Shown: positions 36,801 through 46,059 of the stretch, piece by piece
How positions within the stretch are numbered: the stretch's first letter is position 1
How the letters are laid out: each line of letters starts with the position of its first letter
NCBI RefSeq assembly: GCF_023156235.1
Contig: NZ_JAKZAI010000004.1
Span: forward strand, 248,001 to 312,000
Reading direction: 5' to 3'
Length of the DNA stretch: 64,000 nt
From: Marinobacter goseongensis
GTDB taxonomy: Bacteria > Pseudomonadota > Gammaproteobacteria > Pseudomonadales > Oleiphilaceae
Made by a program: the position numbers and the translations under genes
The notes under the pieces: generated by a model
Databases searched by the model: none
Seen by the model: only the letters and a program-made list of their open reading frames with translations
Told to the model about the DNA's origin: nothing

Positions 36801-39800
36801 GGCGTCACTGGCGTCCAGCTGACCTTCCGCCACCTTCTCGAACAGATCCTCGAGAACGTGGGTCAGGTCGCCGATGGCATCGACACCGGCCATGCGGGCG
36901 CCACCCTTGAGGGTGTGCACATCCCGTTGCAGCTCGGCGGCAACGTCCCGATTGGAGGGATCTTCACTCCAGGTGTGCAGGGCGCTGCCGGTGGAATTGA
37001 TCAGGTCGTAGGCTTCTTCCAGGAAGATGCCGATCAGTTCCGGGTCCATGTGAGACAGATCAGAGGCCTGGAGCTCGTCGTCGGCCTGATCCGGTGTCGG
37101 TTCGTCGTCACCTTCGGCGGATTCGTCCAGATCCGGCAGCGGCAGTTCGTCATCCGTGTCGGGCTCCGAGGTTTTGACATCGGTCACCGGCCGCGAGCCC
37201 GTCGCGCTGTCCATGTACTGATGGATTTCACCGATCAGATCCGGCGCCGGGCGCGGGGTTTCCTGTTGTTCCAGTGCGTCTACCATTCCGGCGAGGCGGT
37301 CATGGCTGCGGAACAGCAGGTCGGACAGTTCATCAGTAATCGATAGCCGTTGCTCGGTCAGCCCCTCGAACAGGGTTTCCAGTTCGTGAGACAGGTCGCC
37401 GACCGCGGGAATGTCCGCCAGACGAGCACCCCCCTTGAGGGTGTGCAGATCCCGCTGGAGCAGGCGTAACTGGTCGAAATTGCCCGTGTTGTCGCTCCAG
37501 CTCTGGAGCGTTTCCGCGGAACTGTTGATCAGGTCACGGGCTTCTTCCAGGAAGATTTCTGCCAGTTCCTGATCCGTTTCGTCGTCAGTGTCGGCGTCGT
37601 GTTGTTCCTGAGGCGGTTCATCACCGGCAAGGGTCGGCAGCTCGGCTTCGTCCAGGTCGAAACTGAGGTCGATCTCTTCCAGGTCGTTGGTGAACTCTTG
37701 CTCGAACGGGTCGGGTTCCTTCGGCGTGGGCTCCCCTGCGTCGGCAGCCAGGGCCTCCAGTTCGCCGATGAGTTCATCACCCGACTCGGTGGCCAGGCCC
37801 GCGGCGACCTGATCCATCATGTTGATCAGTTGTTCGTGGGCGGCGCGCACGGCCGTAAAGAGCGTGTCGTCCGGCGTCACATTGCCGCTGGCGGCCTGCT
37901 CGTACGTCTGTGACAAGGCCGCCGACAGGCCGGCCACATCGGCCAGGCCAGTGTCTCGGGCACCTGCGGTGAGCTGCTGGAGCTCGGTGCGCAGAGTTTC
38001 AACCGCAGCAATCCGCCCCGGGTCCGCGGCCCAGTCGTCCAGAATACGGTCGGCGTCGAGCAGAATGTCCAGCCCCTCATTGAGGAACAATTGCACGAGT
38101 TGCGGTGCGGACGGCTGGCTGGTCTGCTTGTTGTCGTCACTGGTGTAGCTGCGCAGGGTGTCGGCAGAAATCTGTGCCAGTCGCTCGAGGTAGTCGTCGG
38201 TGCCCGCCAGTGGTGCTTGCGGGTCCGCTCTGAGCTGGCTCAGGCCCTGATTGAGGAATTCACAGGCGTCGGCAATCAGCCCGGTGACTTCACGATCGGC
38301 CCGCTTGTTCTGGGCCCGCGCCTCCTTGACGAAACGCTCCAGCGGCGTAATGACCGCAGCGATGGGCGCGATGCCGGCAGTGTGTGCGCTGCCCTTGAGG
38401 GTATGAAGTGCCCGCGACAGATCGTCGGTGTAGGCCACGGTGGCCTTTTCGCCCGCGCCTTCCAGAAATGCCTGAAGTGTCTGCAGGTGCGTTTGCGCTT
38501 CGCTCTCGAAAATGCCCAGCAGAACCGGATCAACACCGTTGTCGTCGACATCGGAGATCAGCGACAGCAGTTCTTCAGTATCACTGTAAGCGCTGGTGTC
38601 GGTCGGTTCCGACGCCGGCATGCTGGTCGCGTCGGGAATCTCGCCGTTGGCAAGGGCGATGGCGCGGGCCTCGAGTGCGCTAATGTCCACGCTTGCTGCG
38701 CGGCGTTTTTCGAAATCTTCCACCAGTGTCGGCAGCACAGCGGTGACGTCGTCCAGCAGGGTGGCGATGTCATCGTTCATGAAGATGCTGCCATCGATGA
38801 TCCGGTTCAGCATGTTCTCAACCGACCAGGCCAGCTCACCCACCACCAGGGCACCGACCATGCGACCGCTGCCTTTCAGGGTGTGGAATGCACGGCGAAC
38901 TTCCGACAACGCGGTGCGGTCGTCGTGTTGCCGCAGCAGCATCGGCAAGTATTCGCGAATGGTGTCCAGGACCTCGCCGGCTTCCTCGATAAAGATCTCG
39001 AGAATCTCGTCGTCAATAAGGTCGTCATCGTCCTCGGCTGACGCCGATGCGGCGGCGACCGGTGCTTCGCCGACCTCGGGGGCGGGTTCCGCAACGGCGG
39101 TGTCTGCCGCATGTTCACCATCGGATATGCGCGTGGTGGACATGGCTTCGGCACGCTCGATCAGCTGTGCCACGTCGCCACCGCTTTGACCCTCGCGGAA
39201 TTCGCGAATCAGTGAGGGCAGGCGGGCATTGACGTCGTCAATCAGTGAAAACAGCTCGTCGTTGGGCTTGATGGTCTGATCGATTACCCGGTTCAGCAGG
39301 CTCTCCACCGACCACGCCAGCTCACCAATGCTGGCAGCGCCCACCAGACGGCCACTGCCTTTCAGGGTATGGAACGCGCGACGAACTTCGGTCAGGGCCT
39401 CACGGTCGTCGTGATTCTGGCGCAGCCGTGGATAGAACTCGTGAATGGTTTCAAGAACCTCTTCAGCTTCTTCCACGAAGATGCCGAGAATCTCGTCGTC
39501 CAGCAGTTCGTCGTCGGAGGTCTTGTTTTCTGCGGCCACCGGCTGCTCTTCCAGCACCGGTAACTCTGTCTCCACCACGGGAACGTCTTTATCTCCGGCC
39601 TGCTGCCAGGTCGGTTCGGCGCCCACCGGGAAGCCCAGCGACGCCAGGCTGTCCTCGGCCACATGGAGAATGCTGTCGTTATCGCTGATACCCTCGGCCA
39701 AACGCTCAAGGTAGTACTCGATGCTGGTCACCGCGTCGGCCAGGGTATCGAGCTGTTTCCAGTCCGGTACCTGACGGCCACCGAGCAGCACGTCGGTGAT

Positions 39801-41321
39801 GTAGCGCTCGGCGGAACCGAGCATGTCGGCCACCCGCTCAAGGGGAATGAGGCCGAGGCCGCCGCGAATGCTGTGCAACAGGCCGGGCACGTGTTCGATT
39901 TCCCGCACATCCCATTGGGAGGCGATGAAATTCACGATTGCAGTTTTCACCTGTTCCAGGGTGTTGCGGGATTCCCGCAGCAGCGCTTCACTGGCTTCAC
40001 CCAGCTCGCGGCTGCCCATGTTGACGGTCTGTTCGCCATCGGCGGACTCACCGGTTTGCTGGTAACGATCGCTGTCCAGGCCGGCCAGGCTGGCTTCGAC
40101 ATAGAGCAGGGCGCCGGCGATATCCATCAACGTGCCGTCGTCGACGACGTCGGACTGGCGGGCCAGTCTTTCCACCAGTTCAATCTGCTCGTTCACCACC
40201 CGGCGTGGAATGCCCAGGCCCAGTACCGCCAGGGTATTGGCCACCTGTTTCAGGCCCGGTAGCAGGTCTTCAAGCTCATCGTTCTGGCGCAGTTCAGCGC
40301 GCACAAACAGATCCAGCTGATCCTTGAGTTTGGCCAGCTCTTCGTTGAGGGCGCTGACCACCGAGTGGATGGCTTCACGGCCGGGACCGGAGACCCGAGT
40401 GCGGGCGGCGTCCACGTCATCCTCGGACGGCAATGCCTGATCCAGCTGATAACGGCGGCGCAGGTCGGACACCAGCGGTGTGTCGAGATCACGTGCGCGG
40501 GCCACGTAATACAGCAAGTGCTTGAGCATTGCCTCGGGCACCGCCTGTTGCAGAATGTCCACATGCTCATCGGTGAGGCGGCGGATTTCCGCATCCAGTT
40601 CCCGCAGCAGGGATTTGACCGCGGTATTGACCGGGTTGGCGTGTTGCTGGAGGGTTTCCACGAACGCGCCGGCGGCCTTCCAGAGTTCGCCGCGGGGCGT
40701 TTTCTGGCACAGACGGATCAGGCGCTGGATAACCTTCTGCATGTAATCGAAATGGGCGTCCAGATCGGCTTCGCGCACCACGCCGGCGAGGGCAAACTGG
40801 TACATCTGGCGCAGCTTGCGGATGTGACCCAGTACTTTGGGGTCCTGCAATCGCTGGGAGGCATTGGCGGCGGCACGTTGCCGCGACGGGCCCAGGTCCG
40901 GCTTGAACAGTGAGGTATCCGACAGCAGGGATTCACCCCGAGCGGCACGCAGGTCGTTAAGCAGCGGCAGCAGCACCATGGGAAAGTCGTCCTTGCTGCT
41001 GGCAAGGTGCTCCAGGTACTGGGGCAATTGCAGGATGGCCTGCATCAGTACCTCAACGGCATCGTCCACGTTGGCAACGGTATCGTTCAGTACCGCCTGG
41101 GTGAGCTTCTCCATTTCCTCGGTCAGCAGGGCAGCGCCATACAACTCCACCATCTGCAGGGTGCCGTGCACCTGATGGAGGTAGTTGAGGCAGAAGCGAA
41201 GCCGCGCGGTATCGTCGCGGTTTTCGACATACGCTTCCAGTGCCTGCTGACCCTGGGTCAGCGTGTCCTGTATTTCGCCCCGAACCCAGTCCAGGGCGAT
41301 GCTGTCATGGTGATTGCCCAT
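33831..41321 (-). CDS. chpA: ChpA, giant hybrid chemotaxis kinase of the twitching system
   Basis: 2,496 residues from the ATG at 41321, which follows GGAG; a GTG at 41327 is the alternative. Phosphotransfer-type modules have His at 52 (HGTLQ), 483 (HSIRGG), 651, 813, 973, 1293, 1469, 1633 and 1771 (the last seven HTLKG or HTLKGS). A further module near 1110 lacks the His (LRTELQQLTAGARD). Then come the dimerisation region, a CheA-type ATPase domain (RNALDHGIE near 2080, GAGI, GRGVGMDVV), a CheW-like domain (from about 2220) and a receiver with Asp2426 (LLDIEMPRMDG). It would phosphorylate PilG and PilH. P. aeruginosa ChpA is of similar size. Confidence 0.95.
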   Translation of the reverse strand: MGNHHDSIALDWVRGEIQDTLTQGQQALEAYVENRDDTARLRFCLNYLHQVHGTLQMVELYGAALLTEEMEKLTQAVLNDTVANVDDAVEVLMQAILQLPQYLEHLASSKDDFPMVLLPLLNDLRAARGESLLSDTSLFKPDLGPSRQRAAANASQRLQDPKVLGHIRKLRQMYQFALAGVVREADLDAHFDYMQKVIQRLIRLCQKTPRGELWKAAGAFVETLQQHANPVNTAVKSLLRELDAEIRRLTDEHVDILQQAVPEAMLKHLLYYVARARDLDTPLVSDLRRRYQLDQALPSEDDVDAARTRVSGPGREAIHSVVSALNEELAKLKDQLDLFVRAELRQNDELEDLLPGLKQVANTLAVLGLGIPRRVVNEQIELVERLARQSDVVDDGTLMDIAGALLYVEASLAGLDSDRYQQTGESADGEQTVNMGSRELGEASEALLRESRNTLEQVKTAIVNFIASQWDVREIEHVPGLLHSIRGGLGLIPLERVADMLGSAERYITDVLLGGRQVPDWKQLDTLADAVTSIEYYLERLAEGISDNDSILHVAEDSLASLGFPVGAEPTWQQAGDKDVPVVETELPVLEEQPVAAENKTSDDELLDDEILGIFVEEAEEVLETIHEFYPRLRQNHDDREALTEVRRAFHTLKGSGRLVGAASIGELAWSVESLLNRVIDQTIKPNDELFSLIDDVNARLPSLIREFREGQSGGDVAQLIERAEAMSTTRISDGEHAADTAVAEPAPEVGEAPVAAASASAEDDDDLIDDEILEIFIEEAGEVLDTIREYLPMLLRQHDDRTALSEVRRAFHTLKGSGRMVGALVVGELAWSVENMLNRIIDGSIFMNDDIATLLDDVTAVLPTLVEDFEKRRAASVDISALEARAIALANGEIPDATSMPASEPTDTSAYSDTEELLSLISDVDDNGVDPVLLGIFESEAQTHLQTLQAFLEGAGEKATVAYTDDLSRALHTLKGSAHTAGIAPIAAVITPLERFVKEARAQNKRADREVTGLIADACEFLNQGLSQLRADPQAPLAGTDDYLERLAQISADTLRSYTSDDNKQTSQPSAPQLVQLFLNEGLDILLDADRILDDWAADPGRIAAVETLRTELQQLTAGARDTGLADVAGLSAALSQTYEQAASGNVTPDDTLFTAVRAAHEQLINMMDQVAAGLATESGDELIGELEALAADAGEPTPKEPDPFEQEFTNDLEEIDLSFDLDEAELPTLAGDEPPQEQHDADTDDETDQELAEIFLEEARDLINSSAETLQSWSDNTGNFDQLRLLQRDLHTLKGGARLADIPAVGDLSHELETLFEGLTEQRLSITDELSDLLFRSHDRLAGMVDALEQQETPRPAPDLIGEIHQYMDSATGSRPVTDVKTSEPDTDDELPLPDLDESAEGDDEPTPDQADDELQASDLSHMDPELIGIFLEEAYDLINSTGSALHTWSEDPSNRDVAAELQRDVHTLKGGARMAGVDAIGDLTHVLEDLFEKVAEGQLDASDAMNDLLFACHDRLAQMVEQVATQRPCPPADELVMQVKAILAGESLAEEDRTETAEPAEARPEPADSDDFDLSPAMAEAIPEATDDELIGIFLDEGLEIQGAISECLAQWREEPDELTGVTQLQQELHTLKGGARLSDVDPIADLAEAWSDALDPLISGDSNQAILLTLSDRALTRLKEMLTSLEEGGKPVADNDLWRAFRDAHRDAENTHAEPTESEETELDPEVLEIFLEEAGEILDQLEHLLDDWRKEPTNHHFNQEAQRALHTLKGGARLSQLRELGDKAHAFETRLIDLGGNAPDDSTWQAITADNDTIVALVGGIRQSVEQGSPMPTPAPEQKPEPPTDTPAPAATKPAEPAPAPQTGKGLAKPRKKAAEAQRAAQETIRVSAPLLDELVNLAGETSITRGRLEQQSSDFSHTLDEMAATIERLREQLRRMEIETETQILFRAEKEHGPDYGDDFDPLEMDRYSSIQQLSRALTESSSDLADLRETLSDRVRDTETLLVQQSRINTELQEGLMKTRMIPFSSMVPRLRRIVRQISGELGKKVEFDVRNPEGEMDRNILERMIAPLEHMLRNALDHGIETPADRKKSGKPDTGEVTLSLTREGGDVVLRMIDDGAGIPSSVIRDKAIRQGMLGKDEELSEREVLQFILQPGFSTAQQVTQISGRGVGMDVVASEIKQLGGSLDIDSTVGKGTTFTVRLPFTVSVNRALMVSTGEDFYAIPLNTIEGIVRVSTYELEEYYKPDAPMYEYAGQQYRLQYLGNLLNSDHHPKLQGQALPLPVILVRGAEQPMALQVDNLMGSREIVVKSLGPQFSSVRGVSGATILGDGNVVVILDLPAMIRSDILSERQRLASLEKARESARYIERATVVMVVDDSVTVRKVTSRLLERNGMEVVTAKDGLDAVAQLQDHKPDIILLDIEMPRMDGFEVASFVRHDDNLRDTPICMITSRTGEKHRERALAIGVNEYLGKPFQETELLETISRLTGNQ

Positions 41322-41332
41322 AACCACTCCGG

Positions 41333-42232
41333 TTATTCTTCGTCAGTCTGGCGTTTGATCCACGCCAGCACATGTTCCGAGGGTACCCTCTGTAAGCCAG
41401 GGGGCTGCCAGTCGGTCAGCTCCCCCTGGCCCAGGACCAGCAACCCCCCGGGCGCCAGCCTCTCTGCAAGTCGCTTGACGATTTCCCGCCGGCGCCAGCG
41501 CCGGAAGTAAATCAGCAGATTCTGGCAGAAGATAATGTTCATGCCGTGCATGGGTGCCTGATTCAGGTCCAGCACGTTCAGTCGGGTGAAGCACACCCGC
41601 TCGCGGATGCCCTCAACCATTTCCACGGAGTTCCGCTCCGCCGGCCGGAAATACCTGGCCTTGAGATCGTCATTCATACCCGCCAGTTTGCGGGCGTTGA
41701 ACAGGCCTTTCTGGGCTTTCTCAATCGCCGGTTTGCTGATGTCCGAGCCGGTCACGCCAAACAGCGGCGGAAGCTCCAGCTGGGTCATGCATTCGTTCAG
41801 CACCATCGCCAGCGTGTAGGGCTCTTCTCCGGTGGAGCAGCCCACGCTCCAGGCTTCCAGTGGTCGCCGTTTCAGCTGTTCTCGGGGCCGGGTCAGGACA
41901 AAGTCCGAGACGAACCGGAAGGCATCGGGATCCCGGAAGAACCGGGTTTCCTGAACGGTCAGGCGGTCAACCAGAGTTGCCCACTCGACAATGGCATCGG
42001 GGCCGGAGACGATTTTCTCGTAATAGGCCTGATAACTGCTGCACCCGATTTCGCGCATACGGATCCCGAGATTGGTCTCGAGAAACGAGCGGCGACCGGA
42101 GGAAAGCGTAATCCCGGTTCGGTGTTCCAGCAGTGTTTGCCACTGGCTGAACTGCGCCTCATCCATATAGGGAAGTCGGCGCAGGGACCAGATGCCCTCG
42201 GCAGTTGACAGGTCGTTGCGTGTTTCAGCCAT
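41333..42232 (-). CDS. pilK: PilK, CheR-type chemoreceptor methyltransferase
   Basis: 299 residues. The CheR all-alpha N-domain (FSQWQTLLEHRTGITLSSGR) is followed by the SAM-binding domain with EAWSVGCSTGEEPYTLAMVL and the block MNIIFCQNLLIYFRRWRRRE. It methylates glutamates on PilJ using S-adenosylmethionine. It sits between pilJ and chpA, 11 bases before the chpA start, as in P. aeruginosa. Confidence 0.92.
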   Translation of the reverse strand: MAETRNDLSTAEGIWSLRRLPYMDEAQFSQWQTLLEHRTGITLSSGRRSFLETNLGIRMREIGCSSYQAYYEKIVSGPDAIVEWATLVDRLTVQETRFFRDPDAFRFVSDFVLTRPREQLKRRPLEAWSVGCSTGEEPYTLAMVLNECMTQLELPPLFGVTGSDISKPAIEKAQKGLFNARKLAGMNDDLKARYFRPAERNSVEMVEGIRERVCFTRLNVLDLNQAPMHGMNIIFCQNLLIYFRRWRRREIVKRLAERLAPGGLLVLGQGELTDWQPPGLQRVPSEHVLAWIKRQTDEE

Positions 42233-42259
42233 AAACCGTCAGTCGCCTCGGCAGTGTGA

Positions 42260-44335
42260 TCAGCCCACCACCGGGACGTCGCTGTCTTCCTCTTCGTACT
42301 GTTCCGACCCTTCTTCCTCGGGCAGGGTGAAGCCGGCAACGGAGGACCGCAGCTCGGACGCCATTTCTGCCAGGTTCCCGATGGACTTCGCGGTCGCGTT
42401 GGTACCGGAGGAGGTCTGGGAGGTGATTTCCTGGATAACGTTCATCGTGTTGGAGATGTGTGCTGCCGAGGACGACTGCTGACGTGCAGCGTTGGAGATG
42501 TTCTGGATCAGTTCCGCCAGAGACATGGATACGTTCTCGATTTCCTCGAGGGCGATACCCGCGTCCTGTGCCAGACGGGCACCACGGACCACCTCGGCGG
42601 TGGTGTGTTCCATGGAGATAACGGCTTCGTTGGTGTCGGACTGGATTGTTTTAACCAGTGCTTCAATCTGCTTGGTGGCTGCAGAGGAACGTTCCGCCAG
42701 TCGCTGTACTTCGTCCGCTACCACCGCGAAGCCCCGGCCCGCATCACCGGCCATGGAGGCCTGGATTGCTGCGTTCAGGGACAGGATGTTGGTCTGGTCG
42801 GCGATGTCGTTGATCAGCGATACGATATCACCGATTTCCTGGGAAGATTCACCCAGGCGCTTGATCCGTTTGGACGTTTCCTGGATCTGCTCACGGATGT
42901 TATCCATGCCGCGGATGGTGTTCTGTACCACTTCCGCGCCTTTCTTGGCGATCGCAACCGACCGCTCCGCCACCGCGGAGGATTCCGCAGCGTTGGAAGA
43001 TACCTGGTCGATGGACACCGCCATCTCGTTAACCGCAGCGGAGGCGCCGGCAATTTCCTGGGCCTGGTGCTCGGAAGCATCCGCCAGGTGCATGGCCGTG
43101 GCCTGGGTTTCCTGGGCGGCGGAGGCTACCCGTACCGCGGTGCCACGAATCGCCTGAACCAGGCCGCGCATCTGGTCGATCGCGTAGTTGATGGAGTCGG
43201 CGATGGCCCCGGTGAAGTCCTCGGTAACCGTGGCCTCCGTTGTCAGGTCACCGTCGGCCAGGTCGGCCAGTTCGTCCAGCAGTCGCAGGATCGCGTTCTG
43301 GTTCTGCTCATTCTGTTCCTGGGTGGTTGCCAGACGCTCCTGGGCTTCGCGGTAGAGCACTACACCGATCAGGACAACGATACCGACCATGGCGGCCAGC
43401 AGGATAAACGCCAGTGTCGGGCTGATCAGCCGGGAGCCGGCCTGCCCGGTAAACTGGTTGGCCAGAACCGAGATGTCGTCCAGCAGGATCTGGGAATTCT
43501 GGAAGATGTCCGAGGCCGCGGTACGCACCTTGAAGAGGTCGGGAGAAGCTTCAAGGATGGCGTCAACGTTCTGGGACACGAACTCGAACAGTTCGCCGAC
43601 CGCTTCCAGGCCGTAGATGGCGTCTTCGTCGTCTACGCGGGAGATGCCCATGGCGGGATTGCCTTCCACCTGGCCCTGCAGTACACGGCCAAACAGGCTG
43701 GCGTCACGGCCAAAACGGTCGGCGGCGATAACCGCGTCTTCATCACCGGAAAGAACGTTGTTGACCGAGCGTACGATCCGTTCCGCGAGCAGTGACTGGC
43801 GCTGGGCCAGTGCCACCTGTTCGGCCGGCGCGTTGTTGTCCAGCAGGATCTGTACGATGTCGTCGTATTCCACCTGCAGCTGGGGAATGGTTTCGTTCAG
43901 GGTGCGTGCCACTTCGTGGAGGCCGAGTACCGCATCGCGGGTGGAGAGGATGCTGTCGGCGTTGTCACGAACCACGTCCCAGTTGGTTTGCACGCTGCTC
44001 TGGCGGGCAATCTCGCTGGGAGGCAGGCCGGTTTCCGGGTTGCCATCAACCACGTAGGACCACAGTTGCTGGAACTCGTCACGGGAACGACGCAACTGAT
44101 CGAACGCGGAGGCGGTGCCACCGGCGGCTTCGGTCGCGTTCTTGGCGATCTCCTGTGACAGTACCCGCAGCCCGGAGGCGTGGGCGATGTATTCCTGATC
44201 GTTCTGGCTGTCCTTGTTGATTATGAACAGAACCACAACAAGCAGGACGGTGAGTGCAATCAGTGCGGCAATCAGGCCGGCAACGAGTTTGTTGCCCTCC
44301 TGTCCCATACTGAATCTTCCGGCTGTGTTTTTCAT
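42260..44335 (-). CDS. pilJ: PilJ, methyl-accepting chemotaxis protein of twitching motility
   Basis: 691 residues. One membrane helix lies near 17-40 and a second near 310-330, with a periplasmic part containing two PilJ-type helical repeats. After a HAMP region comes the long MCP signalling hairpin with the conserved tip DIADQTNILSLNAAIQASMA. It senses surface or pilus signals and controls ChpA. Between it and pilI are 90 bases without a clear terminator. The C-terminus is acidic (EEEDSDVPVVG) and has no CheR-docking pentapeptide. Confidence 0.95.
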   Translation of the reverse strand: MKNTAGRFSMGQEGNKLVAGLIAALIALTVLLVVVLFIINKDSQNDQEYIAHASGLRVLSQEIAKNATEAAGGTASAFDQLRRSRDEFQQLWSYVVDGNPETGLPPSEIARQSSVQTNWDVVRDNADSILSTRDAVLGLHEVARTLNETIPQLQVEYDDIVQILLDNNAPAEQVALAQRQSLLAERIVRSVNNVLSGDEDAVIAADRFGRDASLFGRVLQGQVEGNPAMGISRVDDEDAIYGLEAVGELFEFVSQNVDAILEASPDLFKVRTAASDIFQNSQILLDDISVLANQFTGQAGSRLISPTLAFILLAAMVGIVVLIGVVLYREAQERLATTQEQNEQNQNAILRLLDELADLADGDLTTEATVTEDFTGAIADSINYAIDQMRGLVQAIRGTAVRVASAAQETQATAMHLADASEHQAQEIAGASAAVNEMAVSIDQVSSNAAESSAVAERSVAIAKKGAEVVQNTIRGMDNIREQIQETSKRIKRLGESSQEIGDIVSLINDIADQTNILSLNAAIQASMAGDAGRGFAVVADEVQRLAERSSAATKQIEALVKTIQSDTNEAVISMEHTTAEVVRGARLAQDAGIALEEIENVSMSLAELIQNISNAARQQSSSAAHISNTMNVIQEITSQTSSGTNATAKSIGNLAEMASELRSSVAGFTLPEEEGSEQYEEEDSDVPVVG

Positions 44336-44425
44336 TTTCTGGCTCCCGGCCTTTTCATTATATTGGCAAGTTTGCTTTTGCGAGCTTGGGCAGCAGGGAT
44401 GATGCTCCTGCCATTGTCATCATCC

Positions 44426-44971
44426 TTACCACTGCGCAACGTCCAGAAACCGTTCGTCATCCACGAGGTCGGCGGCGGAGAACACTTTCCAGACTTCTTC
44501 GTTTCGTTCATAACCGCCATTCACAAACGGCTGAACGCTGCCGGGAACCCCTTCGGGCGAAGCCACGAAGTTGTCCCTGGCGAAATACTGCATACCGGAC
44601 ACGCTGTCGACCACCAGTCCGCTGAACACATCACCCTGTTCCACCACCAGCACCCGGCGCTCCCGCAGACTGCGTGAGGATCGGGGGATGTCAAAGAAAC
44701 CAGCAAGATCAACAAGGGGAAGGAGGCGGCCACGAACATTGGCGGCGCCCATCATGAACGGCTGAACGCCCGGAATGTGCGTAAACCGGGGCACATGGAG
44801 AATTTCAGTGACCTCGCCCATGGGCGCGACGTAGCGCTCCCCTGCCAGCACAAAGCCGATGCCGTTCCAGAGTTCGACGGCTTCTTGCTGTTCCGGCAGA
44901 CCGGCCGCCATGGACCGGCTGCGCTGGGCGATATCCGTCAGAACGGCAAAAGGGGCGGCCTGGGCGGACAT
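44426..44971 (-). CDS. pilI: PilI, CheW-like coupling protein
   Basis: 181 residues with one CheW domain (WNGIGFVLAGERYVAPMGEV, FMMGAANVRGRLLPLVDLAG, RVLVVEQGDVFSGLVVDSV). It would connect PilJ to ChpA at the inner membrane. Position third, between pilH and pilJ, matches the P. aeruginosa order; 20 bases separate it from pilH. Confidence 0.93.
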   Translation of the reverse strand: MSAQAAPFAVLTDIAQRSRSMAAGLPEQQEAVELWNGIGFVLAGERYVAPMGEVTEILHVPRFTHIPGVQPFMMGAANVRGRLLPLVDLAGFFDIPRSSRSLRERRVLVVEQGDVFSGLVVDSVSGMQYFARDNFVASPEGVPGSVQPFVNGGYERNEEVWKVFSAADLVDDERFLDVAQW

Positions 44972-44991
44972 GCTTACTCCACGGTTAGGGA

Positions 44992-45354
44992 TCAGGCAAT
45001 CAGACTGTTAATGGTCGTGATCAGATCATCTTCATTGACAGGCTTGACCAGATAGCCTTTGGCGCCCTGACGGGTACCCCAGACGCGGTCAGTTTCCTGA
45101 TCCTTGGTGGTGACAATAACCACCGGAATAGAGGCAGTTTCCGGAGCGCGGGTGAGCTGCCGGGTGGCCTGAAAACCGTTCAGGCCAGGCATGACTACGT
45201 CCATCAGAACCAGATCCGGAGTTTCAGCGCGCGCTTTGGCGACGCCATCAGCACCGTTATCAGCAGTCATTACTTCATGCTGGTGCTTTTCCAGAATGGT
45301 TGAGATTTTTTTAACCTCGGTGGGGGAGTCATCAACAATCAGAATGCGGGCCAT
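44992..45354 (-). CDS. pilH: PilH, single-domain response regulator
   Basis: 120 residues comprising only a receiver domain. The acidic pocket (ILIVDDSPTEVKKI), phospho-acceptor Asp in LVLMDVVMPGLNG, Thr and Lys (GAKGYLVKPVNEDDL) are all present. In P. aeruginosa PilH acts with PilG to control pilus extension and retraction, often as a phosphate sink. Located 32 bases after pilG. Confidence 0.94.
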   Translation of the reverse strand: MARILIVDDSPTEVKKISTILEKHQHEVMTADNGADGVAKARAETPDLVLMDVVMPGLNGFQATRQLTRAPETASIPVVIVTTKDQETDRVWGTRQGAKGYLVKPVNEDDLITTINSLIA

Positions 45355-45386
45355 GATTTCCTCAGAGTTTCTTTACTTCGGCAGAT

Positions 45387-45779
45387 TTACTGTTCCGCCT
45401 GCGGTACATACTGGCGGATGGTGTTGAGAAGCTCGTCCTTGCTGAACGGTTTGGTCAGGTACTGGTCAGAGCCGACAATGCGGCCCTTGGCCTTGTCGAA
45501 CAGACCGTCCTTGCTGGAGAGCATGATGACCGGCGTCTTTTTGAAAGAGGAATTGTTTTTGATCAGGGCGCAGGTCTGATAACCGTCCAGGCGGGGCATC
45601 ATGATATCGACAAAGATGATATCCGGCTGGGAATCGGCGATTTTCGCCAGAGCGTCAAAGCCGTCAGTTGCGGTGATGACCTCACAGCCGACCTTTTTCA
45701 GAAGGGTTTCTGCGGTGCGACGAATGGTCTTGCTGTCGTCGATCACCATAATCTTCAGATTCTCGAAGTTGTCATCCAT
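45387..45779 (-). CDS. pilG: PilG, single-domain response regulator
   Basis: 130 residues, receiver domain only, with KIMVIDDSKTIRRTAETLL and phospho-acceptor Asp in IIFVDIMMPRLDGYQ; the conserved Lys is in YLTKPFSKDEL. It is first in the Pil-Chp operon and is expected to be phosphorylated by ChpA to promote pilus extension and cAMP signalling. Divergent from gshB, the arrangement in P. aeruginosa. Confidence 0.95.
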   Translation of the reverse strand: MDDNFENLKIMVIDDSKTIRRTAETLLKKVGCEVITATDGFDALAKIADSQPDIIFVDIMMPRLDGYQTCALIKNNSSFKKTPVIMLSSKDGLFDKAKGRIVGSDQYLTKPFSKDELLNTIRQYVPQAEQ

Positions 45780-46059
45780 TGTCCAACTGCCTTGCGCTCT
45801 GCGACTGTCATTATTTTAAACGTGGTCTTTAACACAAACCTTAAGGTTCTTCTTTATAGAGGATCGATCGCCGGATAAAAAGCACAACTTTGTGACTAAA
45901 TGTACTTCTGCCCGCAACGTCACGTAATGCACAGCGGATTTCTCCGGATGCATTCAAAGCTCGGGTACAATACCATCTGTGTTCACAGCATAGCACTGAT
46001 TCAATCCTTCGCTCTGCTGACCGGTTCGTGTTTTTAAACCCTGGAGCTCAAGAGGCATT
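45780..46059. promoter_or_regulatory. Divergent pilG / gshB intergenic region
   Basis: 280 bases, clearly more AT-rich than its neighbours, must hold promoters for both the Pil-Chp operon and gshB. A TACAAT at 45966-45971 is a plausible -10 for gshB but lacks a good -35. On the other strand TTGTGT with AATAAT near 45812-45835 is a weak pilG candidate. Start sites cannot be fixed from sequence. Confidence 0.4.

Noticed and set aside
34000-40900. Several plus-strand frames opposite chpA
   Set aside because: They mirror the repeated phosphotransfer modules and vary with codon choice; no independent protein features.
42458-43795. 445-codon plus-strand frame opposite pilJ
   Set aside because: Gly/Asp/Arg-rich shadow of a conserved chemoreceptor.
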